Numbered from the stretch's first letter, positions 54,047 to 61,243 are shown. The stretch: DNA of 64,000 nucleotides from Desulfarculales bacterium UBA696 (GCA_002298995.1 DBMO01000037.1:249216-313215), one strand, 5' to 3'. The notes: a model not told the origin generated them from the letters alone. Numbers and translations: made by a program.

Positions 54047-54499
54047 ATGGCATTATATAAAGGCGCTCGGGAAGAGCGCGCACCGAATGCCGCCCCTGGT
54101 ATACCGATGGTGTGGTCTGATTGGGACCCGGTTTTCACAAATCTCGTAGTGGGGAACGGCACGCGCACAGCAAGATTCTGCCTGGTTGGGAAAATGGTAT
54201 TTTACCGGCTGGTGTTGGTTTTCGGGAGCAGTACAACAATTTCCGGGCCGGTATCTTTAATTGTTCCAACCGAGCTTGCCACTTATGGCGGAGCCGGGGC
54301 CGCTCCTATCGGAGATGGCTCGTGCTATGACGTAAGTGTTGGAAACGTTGTTGCGGCTGTCCATCAGACCAACGGGCGGATCAACTCGCTAACGGTTGCA
54401 GGTAGCAATGTGATTTGTGGGGCTATAAATGCCACTTCGCCATTCACTTGGGCAACGGGCGATGAATTGTCGGTTACCGGAGTATACGAGATGGCATAA
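54047..54499 (+). CDS. Phage fibre/decoration-type beta domain protein
   Basis: 150 residues with AAAGGA upstream. The sequence VWSDWDPVFTNLVVGNGTRTARFCLVGKMVFYRLVLVFGSSTTIS is a recurring phage virion module, seen at the ends of tail fibres and minor structural proteins of many phages, which pairs W-x-x-F-x-x-x-x-G-G-x-x-x-A-R-Y-x-x-x-G-x-x-V-x-Y. The rest is Gly/Ser/Thr-rich beta structure. It is probably a surface-exposed virion protein. In a capsid-less element it could alter a helper particle. Confidence 0.68.
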   Translation: MALYKGAREERAPNAAPGIPMVWSDWDPVFTNLVVGNGTRTARFCLVGKMVFYRLVLVFGSSTTISGPVSLIVPTELATYGGAGAAPIGDGSCYDVSVGNVVAAVHQTNGRINSLTVAGSNVICGAINATSPFTWATGDELSVTGVYEMA

Positions 54500-54555
54500 C
54501 GAGCAACAACCATAATGAGACCAGTAGGCATGGAACAGCATGAAAGGGGCAAAAA

Positions 54556-54837
54556 ATGCCAGCGATAAAAAGACACCATGGACATTTAGTTTTCGACCGG
54601 GAAACACCACCCTCGCCCAAAAGAGAAGCCACGAAACCCCAAGGCACAGGCCCGCAACTGAGCTTTCCGAACTCGCCGGGAATGAATGCGGTTTGCGATA
54701 AGAAAGTTGACGAACGGCACAAGCGGCAGGTGGACAATTGGAATCGCGAAGTTGACCGGGATTTGGAATTGACCCGCGATGCCCTCAGGTCGATGGGATT
54801 TACCGAAGCCGAGATCGAACGCGCGGAAAAGGGATAG
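54556..54837 (+). CDS. Small hypothetical protein
   Basis: 93 residues with AAGGGGC upstream. Highly charged: Pro/Lys-rich start (PPSPKREATKPQGTGPQLSFPNSP), then a Glu/Arg helix ending in TRDALRSMGFTEAEIERAEKG. No motif. Confidence 0.55.
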   Translation: MPAIKRHHGHLVFDRETPPSPKREATKPQGTGPQLSFPNSPGMNAVCDKKVDERHKRQVDNWNREVDRDLELTRDALRSMGFTEAEIERAEKG

Positions 54838-54893
54838 AAGAGAAACTGCCTACACTCCACCAACAGACTGTCGTGAGACAGACAAGGAGATTT

Positions 54894-55322
54894 ATGGAAC
54901 CCACCGAAATTTCATCAAAGATTGAATCCATCCGAACAGACCTCGACCACTTCAGGGAGCAAAGCGCCCACCTTGCCTCTTTATTGCCAAGGCTCACCGC
55001 GATCCGTGAGGTTGAACTTTGTGAACTCGAAAGAATGGAAGCGCTTGGTAAGGAAGAGGATTTGCAGCCCCATGCCGGCTATCTCGAGGGACTCGCGGAG
55101 AAAGGCAAACACAGACTCACCTTCTTTCAGGAAATTGGACAATTGAGCAACTCCGCACAGCAAACGTACCGTCGGATTGTCGATCAGTTCAATGAACTCC
55201 GGGACCTCGTTAAGGATTTAGAGGCTCCGGAAGAGTGCGCGTGGAAAGTCGTAAATCTCGGTAATGAAATCGCCCGAGCCCTCACAGAATGCTGCGACAA
55301 CCTTGAAAGGGGGGATCAATAA
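54894..55322 (+). CDS. Helical hypothetical protein
   Basis: 142 residues from ATG 54894 with AAGGAGA upstream. Nearly all helix with coiled-coil character (EISSKIESIRTDLDHFREQSAHL). Ends one base before the start of the large helical protein gene, implying joint translation and perhaps complex formation. Confidence 0.6.
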   Translation: MEPTEISSKIESIRTDLDHFREQSAHLASLLPRLTAIREVELCELERMEALGKEEDLQPHAGYLEGLAEKGKHRLTFFQEIGQLSNSAQQTYRRIVDQFNELRDLVKDLEAPEECAWKVVNLGNEIARALTECCDNLERGDQ

Positions 55323-55323
55323 T

Positions 55324-57084
55324 ATGTCTCCTACAATTCCGACCTATGAGCGCAAAGTGCTCCCGAAAGCCATTGAGTATCCCGATATCCCGACCGGATT
55401 GGCATCCTCCGGTCCTGAAGAGGCGCTGGCTACGGCAGGCCAACAAATCGCAAACGAGGGTAATAAGTGGTCCGAAGCAATCCAGAAAGCACAGGATGTG
55501 CGCACGGTTGGGGATCTTAATTCCAAGGCACTTGTTTCCCTAAATGACCTGCATAATAGGATTATTACTTCGCCGGATTTTATCATCAACCCTGAAGCTG
55601 CCCGCCAAACGTGGAGAACTGAGGCGGACAGCATCAAGACCGAGCTTTCCCAAGGACTCGATCAAAATTCACACGCAGCCCGTCTATTTGATAGCGAGTG
55701 GACGAGGACCCAGGCAGCCCACGAGATTCAGTTTGCAAACGAAATCCGCAAGAAAACGGTGGATCAGGTTGTAGGCGGAAATCTCCAGGCCCTCCAGACC
55801 TATTCAAACGCAATAGGGACCGCCCCCAATTCCGATGTAGTGTACCAGGGGCTCAAGGGCATCGACATGCAGATCGCTGGCGGTATTGCATCCGGGGCAT
55901 TCACCTTTGAGAACGGGCAAAAACTCAAAGAGCACTACAGGAACCAGTCTCTTTCTGCTTACGGCCACAATTTGGCAGTGGGTAACCCCACTGAAGTAAT
56001 ACGGCAGATCGAGACCAGCCCGGCGGCAGGCGAGAAGGATACTCACCCCTTATCGCAACTTGACGCGACTCAAAAAGCAGCTCTCAGAACGGCGGCTCAT
56101 GCTCGAATCGAACATCTGAGTAGTGAGCGCCGACAGGAGCAGGAGCGCCAGGAGCGCGAATTTCAAAAGAACACAGTCAATGAGGCATATAAAGGGACCC
56201 TTGACCTATTCTCGGGTGATTTTGCCAAGGCCACGGAGTACGCGAGAAACCCGGCGAACTATCCTCTTCTCGATGAAGAAAAGCGCAGAGGCTTGGTTTC
56301 GGCACTGGAGAGCGGGGCACAATGGGACCGGCAGCAGAAGGATGACCTCCGGAAGAAGAATAACGACAAGGTATTTGATGAGTTTCTCAAAAACCCCTCG
56401 GCAATGACCGAGGCAACAATCAACGCGACGTCTGCCGACCCTCAGACAAGACAGCACCTGATCGACCTACAGCGCAAAAATACCGAGCAGAGGTTTAAGA
56501 CTGACCCGGCAGTCGAGGCCGATGTTTTGGGCAGGATATGGCGGGGTGACATTAAAAACAGAAGTGATCTTCTGCCCTTCGTTGGGAATGGCCTGGGCGT
56601 GGATAAGATGAAAGAACTCTCCGGGTCGATAGAGCAGGCGCAAGATCCCACCAAGTCAAAATACTTCGAGATGGCGGACAAGCTTTTCGAAGGCAAATAT
56701 AAAGACGACAAAGAAATGCTCAAACTGAAGACGGAGTACCTTGTCGTTCTCGATCAGCACATAAAGCGCGACGGCCTCAAGGGGATGGACATATTCAAGA
56801 AGGCCGAAGAACTTCTCAAGCCATTAGAAGAGCGTACTTTCTGGCAGTGGTGGAATGGCTCCAATCCGTCTACCCCGTTCAATAAAATTGTTGACAAGAA
56901 TCCCCCCTGGCTGACGGTTGAAAGCCCTCCGGCTGCACCTACAGGTGACCCGGTCAAGCGTCCTCTTCCCCTGCCTCCTGACGTTTCCGGCAAGTACGAG
57001 GTGATTCTCAAGCAGAATAACATGCCGGTAACTCCGGGGAACATCAAGGCGCTCTATGACCAGGACCAGGCAAGGGGAAGATAG
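55324..57084 (+). CDS. Large helical protein, candidate internal virion/ejection protein
   Basis: 586 residues from ATG 55324 with AAAGGGGGG upstream. Ala/Gln/Lys/Asp-rich and helical: repeated segments around EFQKNTVNEAYKGTL, LKEHYRNQSLSAYG and QRKNTEQRFKTDPAVEADVLG. There are no membrane segments, cysteines or enzyme motifs. Such long helical proteins near terminases are often internal virion or DNA-ejection proteins of podoviruses. That is an analogy only. A Pro-rich linker near residues 545-560 precedes the C-terminus. Confidence 0.6.
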   Translation: MSPTIPTYERKVLPKAIEYPDIPTGLASSGPEEALATAGQQIANEGNKWSEAIQKAQDVRTVGDLNSKALVSLNDLHNRIITSPDFIINPEAARQTWRTEADSIKTELSQGLDQNSHAARLFDSEWTRTQAAHEIQFANEIRKKTVDQVVGGNLQALQTYSNAIGTAPNSDVVYQGLKGIDMQIAGGIASGAFTFENGQKLKEHYRNQSLSAYGHNLAVGNPTEVIRQIETSPAAGEKDTHPLSQLDATQKAALRTAAHARIEHLSSERRQEQERQEREFQKNTVNEAYKGTLDLFSGDFAKATEYARNPANYPLLDEEKRRGLVSALESGAQWDRQQKDDLRKKNNDKVFDEFLKNPSAMTEATINATSADPQTRQHLIDLQRKNTEQRFKTDPAVEADVLGRIWRGDIKNRSDLLPFVGNGLGVDKMKELSGSIEQAQDPTKSKYFEMADKLFEGKYKDDKEMLKLKTEYLVVLDQHIKRDGLKGMDIFKKAEELLKPLEERTFWQWWNGSNPSTPFNKIVDKNPPWLTVESPPAAPTGDPVKRPLPLPPDVSGKYEVILKQNNMPVTPGNIKALYDQDQARGR

Positions 57085-57236
57085 GATTCAAAGCTCATCG
57101 GCAGGGACGTGCAGACTTAAAGACGTAGTTTGACACGTCCCGCCTGGAGATAATCGATTTAACGGCCACTCTCGCAAGGTTGCAGTGGGTTTGGCGGGAT
57201 GAATCTGGAAAGATAGGTTTGGTGGCATTGTCCACT

Positions 57237-57521
57237 TTATTTCTTTAGGCCTTCAATCAACTGAGTTTCTTCAATACATTTTCGCTTCAGCCTAAGAGCT
57301 ATAAAATTGGTGGCTTCAAACGGAGAGTGCGCGATAGCGAGAATATTCAACAGGGAGATAGTTGTCACTAAGGCGGCAGTGAAGATATCTGAAGATCTAG
57401 AGTGCTTAATCGATGATATCAAAGCAACTGCCGAGAAAATAAGAACCGCTATGTCAATGACGAGCACCAGCAGCCTAAAAACACGCCTGGAGGCATTATG
57501 GTCTTTTAAAAGGTCTAACAT
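57237..57521 (-). CDS. Two-helix membrane protein
   Basis: 94 residues. Two hydrophobic helices: VFRLLVLVIDIAVLIFSAVALIS and IFTAALVTTISLLNILAIAH, ending in a charged tail. Transcribed leftward after the repressor gene. Small lysogeny-expressed membrane proteins often exclude other phages or alter the host envelope; no motif proves this. Confidence 0.55.
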   Translation of the reverse strand: MLDLLKDHNASRRVFRLLVLVIDIAVLIFSAVALISSIKHSRSSDIFTAALVTTISLLNILAIAHSPFEATNFIALRLKRKCIEETQLIEGLKK

Positions 57522-57563
57522 GGCCCCTCCCCCTAGTCGGTCATTTCAGATAGAGAACAAGTC

Positions 57564-57764
57564 TTAAACCTCCTCGAAAAGATCACGGATTTGGACGCCG
57601 AGAATTCGGGCTATATCCTCCAAAGTCCCAAGTGTACAGGAACTAATGGTCTCATCCCTTTGTATGCGGAAAATTGTCCCGCGCGAAAGCCGGGATTTTT
57701 CAATCAAATCGGTTATACGGACCCCTTTTTCTCGGAGGACAGTACCCAGTCTACTTTTAATCAC
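57564..57764 (-). CDS. CI/Cro-like repressor of the element
   Basis: 66 residues from GTG 57764, chosen because GGAGGGGC precedes it; a longer frame would start inside the operators. The helix-turn-helix VRITDLIEKSRLSRGTIFRIQRDETIS is followed by the XRE-type tail LGTLEDIARILGVQIRDLF. There is no cleavable LexA-like domain, so induction cannot rely on self-cleavage. It is transcribed leftward from a switch region with two operator copies. Confidence 0.82.
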   Translation of the reverse strand: MIKSRLGTVLREKGVRITDLIEKSRLSRGTIFRIQRDETISSCTLGTLEDIARILGVQIRDLFEEV

Positions 57765-57786
57765 GCTCGCCCCTCCCCATCTAAAA

Positions 57787-57840
57787 AAGTACAATATTTT
57801 AGATTTTCTGCTTTGAGGAACAAGTGCAATATATTATACT
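57787..57840. promoter_or_regulatory. Divergent lysogeny switch with two operators
   Basis: Operator copies AAGTACAATATTTTA (57787-57801) and AAGTGCAATATATTA (57822-57836) agree at 13 of 15 bases. Rightward promoter: TTGAGG (57813-57818), 16 bp, TATACT (57835-57840), with the second operator between boxes. Leftward promoter for the repressor: TTGTTC (reverse of 57818-57823), 16 bp, TAAAAT (57796-57801), overlapping the first operator. Confidence 0.65.
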
Positions 57841-57907
57841 TCTGCCCGACTAAACACCTACTACCGGCAAGGACCACCGTTATGGCCTTTTTTTATTGGG
57901 ACAAACC

Positions 57908-57980
57908 AAGCGTGAAGAGCGGCTATTCCGCGAGGGTAGCCGGGAGTGTAGTAGCTCCTTGTCAGCTCTTCACGCTTTTT
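57908..57980 (+). ncRNA. Structured RNA leader (three-way junction/attenuator)
   Basis: A 13-bp perfect stem AAGCGTGAAGAGC (57908-57920) / GCTCTTCACGCTT (57965-57977) encloses two small hairpins, GGCTA/TAGCC (57921-57941) and GGAG/CTCC (57943-57958). T5 follows directly. It lies 70 bp downstream of the rightward early promoter and ahead of the leader ORF. Confidence 0.6.
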
Positions 57981-57998
57981 CTATTTGGAGGATAAATT

Positions 57999-58076
57999 AT
58001 GGAATTGCTTGAACTGATGCAAATCATGAAAGACAGGGCAAAGGATAGAGGCCAAGAAAGGGGCGCCAATGGGTAA
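57999..58076 (+). CDS. 25-residue leader peptide ORF
   Basis: ATG 57999 is preceded by TTTGGAGGATAAATT, the best ribosome-binding site of the region, and the frame ends at TAA inside the next gene. The peptide is MELLELMQIMKDRAKDRG followed by a short tail. Stop and next start (58069) overlap, so ribosomes finishing here can start the next gene. Confidence 0.55.
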   Translation: MELLELMQIMKDRAKDRGQERGANG

Positions 58077-58323
58077 GAAGCTATCCGATAACCCCGAGTT
58101 GCTGGCGAAAATCCTTAGAGCTTACTGCAGGAACCCGGATCTCTGGAACCAGATAGCAAAAATCTTCGCCAGCGGCGACCAGGATCTCATTGCCTGTTTT
58201 AGAGCTGCTACCAAGCGCATAAGAAAGGGGATGGATGCCGGGGAGCCGTGCGAAGTGGTGGAGGCCGATTTGAATAGAATAAGAGAAGAATATCTAGGCA
58301 CCCGGATAGAGGCAACAGTATGA
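58069..58323 (+). CDS. Small protein with SGDQD motif, copy 1
   Basis: 84 residues. The core LWNQIAKIFASGDQDLIACFRAATKRIRK parallels LLKVYESGDQDAINHLESALRFFAKK of the next gene, so the two are duplicated. Helical and basic. Coupled to a leader ORF before it and overlapping the next start by four bases. Function unknown; early phage protein. Confidence 0.6.
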   Translation: MGKKLSDNPELLAKILRAYCRNPDLWNQIAKIFASGDQDLIACFRAATKRIRKGMDAGEPCEVVEADLNRIREEYLGTRIEATV

Positions 58324-58505
58324 GCATGACTGCCGAAATGTTTGTCAGACTGATAGACACCTTTGGAGGGAGATCCTGGGTATTGGCCGATTTGCTCAAG
58401 GTATACGAATCTGGCGACCAGGATGCAATTAATCACCTGGAATCAGCTTTGAGATTTTTCGCGAAGAAGATTCCCGAGTTAGAGGAGGCCGCCAATGTCG
58501 GATGA
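58320..58505 (+). CDS. Small protein with SGDQD motif, copy 2
   Basis: 61 residues, overlapping the previous stop as ATGA. Shorter paralogue of the protein before it, with the shared K-V-Y-E-S-GDQD-A-I segment and no C-terminal extension. The pair may form a heteromer. Overlaps the following gene by 11 bases. Confidence 0.6.
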   Translation: MSMTAEMFVRLIDTFGGRSWVLADLLKVYESGDQDAINHLESALRFFAKKIPELEEAANVG

Positions 58506-59019
58506 ACACGTTTGCAAAATTTTCGAAATGCAGGACCGGCTTGAAGAGCTGCGCCATATCGCAAACACGGCTGGAATGTTCGCCAAAAACGTAACCGAAG
58601 AGGACAACCATCCATCTTTCGGGAACTACATAAACCCCAAGGATTGGATAGTAAAAGACTTGCAGCCATTCTTTCGAACCGTTCAATACAGGCTCTCCGA
58701 TATTCACCAGATGTTGCGCTCAACTTTCGAGAAATGTTTTGAAGGATGCGCATTTCAGGAAGCAGAGAACCAGGTACCTACACCTGAAGAACTGGCCGAG
58801 AAAGCAGAGCGGCAAGAGAAAAACAGGCAGGAAAATCAGATGCACGAAGCCCTTTTCGATATTCGAAACTATTTCCAGAAAGGTGATAGCCACAGGGATG
58901 TAGTTTTGAACTTTGCCAAAATGCTGTCAACCGATCCGGGCAAGGCCGCTGAGTGTGTGAGTGTTCCGGCAAACGAGGGGAACCAGGATTCCGGGGCGGA
59001 ATCAAGAATAGAAGCATAA
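58495..59019 (+). CDS. Hypothetical helical early protein
   Basis: 174 residues, start inside the previous gene with AGGAGGCC nearby. Helical, with a Glu/Lys/Gln-rich stretch (LAEKAERQEKNRQENQ) and a Cys pair CFEGC. No motif. Last of three overlapping genes of the early operon. Confidence 0.58.
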   Translation: MSDEHVCKIFEMQDRLEELRHIANTAGMFAKNVTEEDNHPSFGNYINPKDWIVKDLQPFFRTVQYRLSDIHQMLRSTFEKCFEGCAFQEAENQVPTPEELAEKAERQEKNRQENQMHEALFDIRNYFQKGDSHRDVVLNFAKMLSTDPGKAAECVSVPANEGNQDSGAESRIEA

Positions 59020-59103
59020 CCCCGCAACTGGCCCGGCTTCGGTCGGGCCTTCGCTCCACAAGGATTCAAACTGGAAACTCTCGATTTCATATCTCAAATT
59101 TGG

Positions 59104-59310
59104 ATGGTCATTTTCGGCTGCGCCGCGATCTGGCTACTTGGCCGTCGGGAAGACTGGCGACGATGGGGCTACATTGCCGGGCTCGTCAGTCAACCCGCAT
59201 GGCTGTTTTCAGGCTTCTATCATGACCAATGGGGGCTGCTTCTGATAAGCCTTTGGTATACCTATTCCTGGATACAGGGAATCTGGAATTTCTGGATAAG
59301 GCCCCGGTGA
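59104..59310 (+). CDS. Small Trp-rich membrane protein
   Basis: 68 residues with two hydrophobic helices and many Trp/Tyr (FGCAAIWLLGRREDWRRWG, WGLLLISLWYTYSWIQGI). Similar Trp-rich two-helix proteins are frequent in deltaproteobacterial prophages; role unknown, holin possible but unproven. No strong ribosome-binding site; an upstream non-ATG start is possible. Its stop lies inside the terminator stem. Confidence 0.6.
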   Translation: MVIFGCAAIWLLGRREDWRRWGYIAGLVSQPAWLFSGFYHDQWGLLLISLWYTYSWIQGIWNFWIRPR

Positions 59311-59326
59311 TGAGCCGGGGCTTTTT
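59301..59326 (+). terminator. Terminator of the early operon
   Basis: GCCCCGG (59301-59307) pairs with CCGGGGC (59315-59321), then TTTTT. Confidence 0.88.
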
Positions 59327-59345
59327 ATTCCCCTCTTCATTTTGC

Positions 59346-59374
59346 TTGACAAGCTAGATAAGCTAGCTTATCTT
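59346..59374 (+). promoter_or_regulatory. Promoter with palindromic operator for RHH/integrase genes
   Basis: TTGACA (59346-59351), 17 bp, TATCTT (59369-59374). The spacer and -10 are covered by an 18-bp perfect palindrome AGATAAGCTAGCTTATCT (59356-59373). This is a typical site for autorepression by a ribbon-helix-helix dimer. Confidence 0.72.
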
Positions 59375-59409
59375 AGCAACTAATGCAAACATTCTGAAAG
59401 GGGGAAAAC

Positions 59410-59580
59410 ATGACAGCATTATTTATCCGGGACTTTCCCGAGGACCTCCACCACAAGGCAAAGATTCAGGCAGCGCTCGAACGAACCACGTTGAAAGACC
59501 TCGTTTCGAAAGCACTGCGGGAGTATTTAAGGAAGGCCGGAGTGCCGGAAATGGAAGTCGATCAGAGAAAGGAGGGGTAA
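59410..59580 (+). CDS. Ribbon-helix-helix DNA-binding protein
   Basis: 56 residues, ATG 59410 with AAAGGGGGAAAAC upstream. MTALFIRDFPEDLHHKAK is the ribbon strand, followed by two helices (QAALERTTLKDLVSKALREYLRK), as in FitA/Arc-type antitoxins. No toxin gene is adjacent: the integrase follows two bases after its stop. It probably controls its own promoter and the integrase through the palindrome at 59356-59373. Confidence 0.75.
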   Translation: MTALFIRDFPEDLHHKAKIQAALERTTLKDLVSKALREYLRKAGVPEMEVDQRKEG

Positions 59581-59582
59581 TC

Positions 59583-60842
59583 ATGGCGATCCTCGCTGAA
59601 TGCCCACAGTGCCACAAGAAACAGTCAGTCCGAAATAAGGTCTGCAACTGCGGCAAAGACCTCGACAAAGCCAAGCGCGCTCAAAAGGTCCGGTACTGGA
59701 TCGACTACATTGTGCCGGGCACGGGAAAGGCAAAGCGCGAACCTGTAGCGGGTGCAGAAGATCCGAAAGCCTATTCCATCGAGGAAGCCAGGGCGGCCGA
59801 GGGCAAGCGCAAGGCTCAGAAGGTGGAAACTCCCCGAGTGCTCCAGCGGGCGCCGGAAGAGAAGATGACCTTCAAGGAACTCGCGAAGTGGTATCTTGGT
59901 CAAGAAAAGGTCAAGGCACTCCGATATTTCCCGACTCTCACAATCAATCTAAACAGCTTTAATCAGGAGTTGGGCGACACCATAGTCGGGCAAATCAAGC
60001 CGGCGGACCTGGAGAATTATCAGGCAAAGCGGAAGAGGGAAGGGCAGGCCGACGCTTATGTAGACCGGCAGATCGAAGCCGCCCGCGCCATGATAAACAA
60101 GGCTTTTGACAACGATATGGTTACGGGCGAGACGGTGAAGGTTTTCAGGCGGGTAAGGAAGATGCTAAAGCGGGGCTCGAATGCCAGGGACCGGATACTT
60201 AGCACCGAAGAGTTTAAGAGCCTGTTTGACCACCTGCCCGGTCATACTAAGTCAATACTGGCGACCGGTTTCTATACCGGCATGAGGCGCGGCGAGATCC
60301 TTTCCTTGACCTGGGATAAGGTTGATATGGAAAAGCGGCTTATAAAACTCGAAGCAAAGGACACGAAAGACAATGAGCCGCGGACGATTCCAATCCTGCC
60401 CGAACTCTATGAAATTCTAAAGAGCACTCCGAAAGCGATACATGTTGAATGTCCGAAATGCCAAAAGAAGCAGCCGGCCAGAAATAAGACCTGTGAGTGT
60501 GGTACAGAACTCCATTTACATGTGTTTTTATATCGAGGAAAACCCGTTGACTCGATCAAGACCGGACTGATTAAAGCCTGCACAGACGCGAAAATCACCT
60601 ATGGCCGCTTTGTGAAAGATGGCTTTGTCTTCCACGACCTCCGGCATACGTTCAACACTTACATGCGGAAGGCCGGGGTTGCTCAGTCCGTGATAATGAA
60701 GATCACCGGCCACAGTACTGATGAAATGTTCCGGCGTTACGATTCCATAGACGCAGATGACGCCCACCAAGCGATTGACCAGTATGGGGCCTTTTTGCGA
60801 AATCTTGACCAAACCCTTGACCAAGAGGAAAATGGGCAATAA
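59583..60842 (+). CDS. Tyrosine integrase with two zinc ribbons
   Basis: 419 residues, AAAGGAGGGG upstream. Catalytic residues: R236 in RGEI, H351-x-x-R354, H377 and nucleophile Y386 (RRYDSID). Core-binding helices lie around 95-180. Unusually it has an N-terminal zinc ribbon (C7, C10, C21, C23) and a second, near-identical one (C290, C293, C304, C306), inserted between R236 and H351 in the catalytic domain. It ends 53 bp before attR, facing the tRNA, and its last codons include the right arm-like sites. It should insert and, with an excisionase, remove the element. Confidence 0.93.
   Translation: MAILAECPQCHKKQSVRNKVCNCGKDLDKAKRAQKVRYWIDYIVPGTGKAKREPVAGAEDPKAYSIEEARAAEGKRKAQKVETPRVLQRAPEEKMTFKELAKWYLGQEKVKALRYFPTLTINLNSFNQELGDTIVGQIKPADLENYQAKRKREGQADAYVDRQIEAARAMINKAFDNDMVTGETVKVFRRVRKMLKRGSNARDRILSTEEFKSLFDHLPGHTKSILATGFYTGMRRGEILSLTWDKVDMEKRLIKLEAKDTKDNEPRTIPILPELYEILKSTPKAIHVECPKCQKKQPARNKTCECGTELHLHVFLYRGKPVDSIKTGLIKACTDAKITYGRFVKDGFVFHDLRHTFNTYMRKAGVAQSVIMKITGHSTDEMFRRYDSIDADDAHQAIDQYGAFLRNLDQTLDQEENGQ
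60805..60824. promoter_or_regulatory. Right integrase arm-like sites
   Basis: TTGACCAA at 60805-60812 and 60817-60824, 12 bp apart, within the last codons of the integrase gene. Same orientation and almost the same spacing as at 45550-45568. They encode the LDQ-T-LDQ stretch. Confidence 0.6.
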
Positions 60843-60874
60843 AAAACGCCAACCCGATTTCTCTAAGTTGGCGT
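60841..60874 (-). terminator. Element-borne terminator, usable by tRNA-His
   Basis: CGCCAAC (60848-60854) pairs with GTTGGCG (60868-60874); on the minus strand six T follow (60842-60847). It is now the terminator of the tRNA, replacing the host one at attL. Confidence 0.78.
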
Positions 60875-60893
60875 CCTTCCTGAACTTTTCGGA

Positions 60894-60939
60894 GGGTGAG
60901 TGACCGGACTTGAACCGGCAGCCTCTGGGGCCACAACCC
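60894..60939. repeat. attR, 46-bp direct repeat in tRNA-His
   Basis: Identical to attL (45386-45431). It covers tRNA-His from the 5' side of the anticodon stem through the 3' end plus two bases. Confidence 0.95.
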
Positions 60940-60970
60940 AGTGCTCTAACCTGTTGAGCTACACCCACCG
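60896..60970 (-). tRNA. tRNA-His (anticodon GTG)
   Basis: On the minus strand: acceptor with extra 5' G(-1), D arm GCTC/GAGC, anticodon arm CTGGG-TTGTGGC-CCCAG with anticodon GTG, T arm with TTCAAGT loop, discriminator C. The G-1:C73 pair identifies His. CCA is not encoded. The gene is intact after insertion because the element repeats the 3' part. Confidence 0.93.
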
Positions 60971-61243
60971 TAAGTGAAACTTAACACCGCCATTTACCAC
61001 TCAACCCGCCAAAAATCAAGGAGTAAGTCCCCGTGAGGAGATCGGACGGGATCGGGTTTAACCAGGAAGTTCCTGCAACATAAGAATACTGGTTAAATGA
61101 CCAGTTGCTATATATACGAAATAGAAGGTCGAGCTCCTCAATACTTGTCAGGCCCGAGCCGGCTGGTACCGTAAGCCTTGCGCACGCGGCGGCATTGTTA
61201 TACATTTACGCGTCAATTAATTTGCGAGCGAAAGGATTCCAGC

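Larger units (their letters stand above)
45386..60939 (+). mobile_element. Integrated satellite-like phage element at tRNA-His
   Basis: A 15.5 kb unit framed by identical 46-bp repeats, with a tyrosine integrase at the right end facing the intact tRNA-His. Modules in order are: HTH regulators and an AlpA-like protein, primase/helicase with iteron-like repeats, ERCC4 nuclease, terminase pair, coiled-coil and fibre-like proteins, a large helical protein, repressor switch, small early genes, integrase. No portal, prohead protease, major capsid, tail tube, tape-measure or lysis gene is visible. Genes are intact and tightly packed, which argues against simple decay. A packaging-capable satellite that borrows a helper phage capsid is the best reading. 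Confidence 0.85.

Noticed and set aside
59410..59580. RHH gene as part of a toxin-antitoxin pair
   Set aside because: The integrase follows after two bases and a terminator lies upstream; there is no room for a toxin gene.
60981..61205. 74-codon minus-strand frame beside tRNA-His
   Set aside because: No clear ribosome-binding site and no recognisable domain; could be a chance frame or remnant.
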